From NCBI GenBank assembly GCA_937919155.1, contig CALFPM010000135.1, forward strand, positions 1-5,728: a stretch of DNA of 5,728 nt. Direction: 5' to 3'. Source of the DNA: an uncultured Clostridia bacterium (GTDB lineage: Bacteria; Bacillota; Clostridia; Oscillospirales; Acutalibacteraceae). Shown here piece by piece: positions 4,938-5,728 of this stretch (positions within the stretch are counted from its first letter, which is position 1; each line of letters opens with the position of its first letter). The translations under genes were made by a program, and so were the position numbers. The notes beneath the pieces were generated by a model. The model saw nothing but the letters and a program-made list of their open reading frames with translations. It made no database searches and was not told the DNA's origin.

Positions 4938-5189
4938 TTATTTAATAAGCTGTGCAAGAGCTGACTTCTTGTGAGCTGCGTTGTTCTTGTGGATAAGACC
5001 CTTTGCTGCAGCCTGATCAACCTTCTTGATAGCCTCTCTTACAAGTGCATTTGCTTCGGGTGAGTTTGCTTCAACGGCTGCATGAGCCTTTTTGATAGCA
5101 GTCTTGAGAGCTGAGTTGCGTGACTTGTTTCTTGCTGCTCTGGTCTTGTTAACGATAACTCTTTTCTTAGCTGACTTAATGTTGGGCAT
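4938..5189 (-). CDS. rpsT: 30S ribosomal protein S20
   Basis: This primary 16S rRNA-binding protein acts in early assembly of the small subunit. It has 83 residues, slightly shorter than the usual 85-90. The N-terminus MPNIKSAKKRVIVNK and the RAARNKSRNSALKTAIKKA block are family hallmarks, and the C-terminal half has the conserved AAKGLIHKNNAAHKKSAL. It is very basic and helical. The start at 5189 is fixed by an ideal AAGGAGGTG (5203-5195), five bases upstream; the open frame continuing to 5336 is only the leader read through. It is monocistronic and divergent from the next gene. In Bacillus subtilis rpsT lies beside gpr, spoIIP and lepA, which helps identify the neighbour. Confidence 0.98.
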   Translation of the reverse strand: MPNIKSAKKRVIVNKTRAARNKSRNSALKTAIKKAHAAVEANSPEANALVREAIKKVDQAAAKGLIHKNNAAHKKSALAQLIK

Positions 5190-5219
5190 AGTGGCACCTC
5201 CTTCTTCATACAGGTGATT

Positions 5220-5248
5220 ATGATAACACATTTTTTCAACAATTGCAA
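5220..5248 (-). promoter_or_regulatory. Probable sigma-A promoter of rpsT
   Basis: TTGCAA (5248-5243, 4/6) is followed after 17 bases by TATCAT (5225-5220, 5/6), with an extended TGT before the -10. This implies a leader of roughly 25 bases carrying the strong ribosome site. Overlapping alternatives are possible in this AT-rich gap. Confidence 0.5.
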
Positions 5249-5272
5249 GAAGTTTTTGAAAATTGTTTGAAA

Positions 5273-5301
5273 GAATTACAAATTTTTTGCAATTTATATT
5301 A
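5273..5301 (+). promoter_or_regulatory. Possible sigma-G/F promoter of the gpr-like ORF
   Basis: GAATT (5273-5277) and TATATTA (5295-5301) are separated by 17 bases, the same geometry as the spoVAE promoter, with one mismatch in each box. It is compatible with known forespore expression of gpr, but the gap is AT-rich. Confidence 0.35.
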
Positions 5302-5339
5302 CTATAAATATCCGAAAAAATCAAGAGGTAAATCAAATT

Positions 5340-5728
5340 ATGAATTTCAGAACAGACTTAGCGCTTGAAAGATGTGAAAATCTGGACAAAAAATCCCTTG
5401 ACGGAATCAATATGGATATCATCGAAAAAGACGGTGCAAGGATAACAAGAATAGAAGTGCTTGATGAAAAAGTCATAGAAGAAAATGCTGATCTTGTTAT
5501 AATTGCATTCGGCATGAATGATATCTGCACACCTGAGGAGTTTGAAACAAATATTCGCAATATGGTTGACAGAATTAAAGCTGCGAACGCTGATACAGAT
5601 ATAATTCTCGTTGCAACCTCCACGCCCAATCCATTGCTCAGTGATGAAAAAGCAAGATTCTGGTGGTACCAGCATCGCCATGGTGAAGCCTTAAAAAGTC
5701 TTGAAGCCGATGGTATTGCGGTGCTTGA
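5340..5728 (+). CDS. gpr: Chimeric ORF: GPR germination-protease head joined in frame to an SGNH/GDSL hydrolase segment (3' truncated)
   Basis: The ORF starts at ATG 5340, ten bases after AGAGGT (5324-5329), and is open to the window edge (129 codons). Residues 1-44 resemble the N-terminus of the spore protease GPR, which degrades small acid-soluble proteins at germination: MNFRTDLALE, then LDGI and RITRIEVLDEK. Its position beside rpsT is the conserved gpr locus. From about residue 45 the sequence instead reads like the middle of an SGNH hydrolase: ADLVIIAFGMND with the block III GxND, EEFETNIRNMVDRIKA, then DIILVATSTPNP. The GPR sequence expected next (GKPxGxYITIE type) is absent, and so is the hydrolase's N-terminal GDS nucleophile block. 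The product should therefore be neither an active protease nor an active esterase. It is either a real recombination or an assembly join; both parts are recognised from memory of the families. Confidence 0.7.
   Translation, partial: MNFRTDLALERCENLDKKSLDGINMDIIEKDGARITRIEVLDEKVIEENADLVIIAFGMNDICTPEEFETNIRNMVDRIKAANADTDIILVATSTPNPLLSDEKARFWWYQHRHGEALKSLEADGIAVL

Noticed and set aside
4988..4996. Perfect DnaA box (reverse orientation) inside rpsT
   Set aside because: It encodes part of the conserved LIHKN stretch of S20, so protein constraint explains it, and it is isolated.
5333..5681. Two - strand frames overlapping the right-edge ORF
   Set aside because: They lie opposite the frame that carries recognisable GPR and SGNH motifs plus a ribosome site, and show no family features themselves.

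Overview
The window suggests a spore-forming Clostridia bacterium of the Ruminococcaceae/Oscillospiraceae type from gut or rumen. It combines a large InlB-repeat surface protein ending in a dockerin-like module, a moderate-to-low GC content, strong AGGAGG-type ribosome sites and TTGACA/TATAAT promoters, and sporulation genes (spoVAE and the start of gpr). The organism is inferred from gene content only.

Layout. Bases 1-2175 (+) hold the 3' part of a secreted repeat protein (MucBP-like and InlB B-type repeats, an unnamed module, then two calcium-loop repeats like type I dockerin). Bases 2176-2566 are a convergent intergenic region with no credible gene. It is rich in inverted repeats, recurring GTAAAG/CTTTAC motifs, a 22-bp perfect palindrome and DnaA-box-like sites. 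Bases 2567-3679 (-) are nagA and 3767-3994 (-) acpP. Bases 4155-4520 (+) are an isolated spoVAE. Bases 4647-4802 (-) encode a 51-residue membrane protein with a cysteine-rich tail, and 4938-5189 (-) are rpsT. From 5340 (+) an ORF runs off the right edge. It begins like the germination protease GPR and continues as the middle of an SGNH/GDSL hydrolase.

The complete genes look like single-gene transcription units. nagA, acpP, the 51-aa gene and rpsT each have a sigma-A-like promoter close upstream, and most have a hairpin terminator close downstream. Terminators and the next promoter are packed tightly: the acpP terminator's U tract shares bases with the nagA -35. spoVAE and the 5340 ORF instead have upstream elements resembling sigma-G/F forespore promoters.

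The genes do not form one pathway. nagA handles amino-sugar recycling, acpP fatty-acid synthesis and rpsT the ribosome, while spoVAE and gpr act in spore formation and germination. The most striking point is the GPR/SGNH chimera beside rpsT, exactly where an intact gpr is expected. It is either a real rearrangement or an assembly join. The second is the structured, DnaA-box-bearing gap at 2212-2566.
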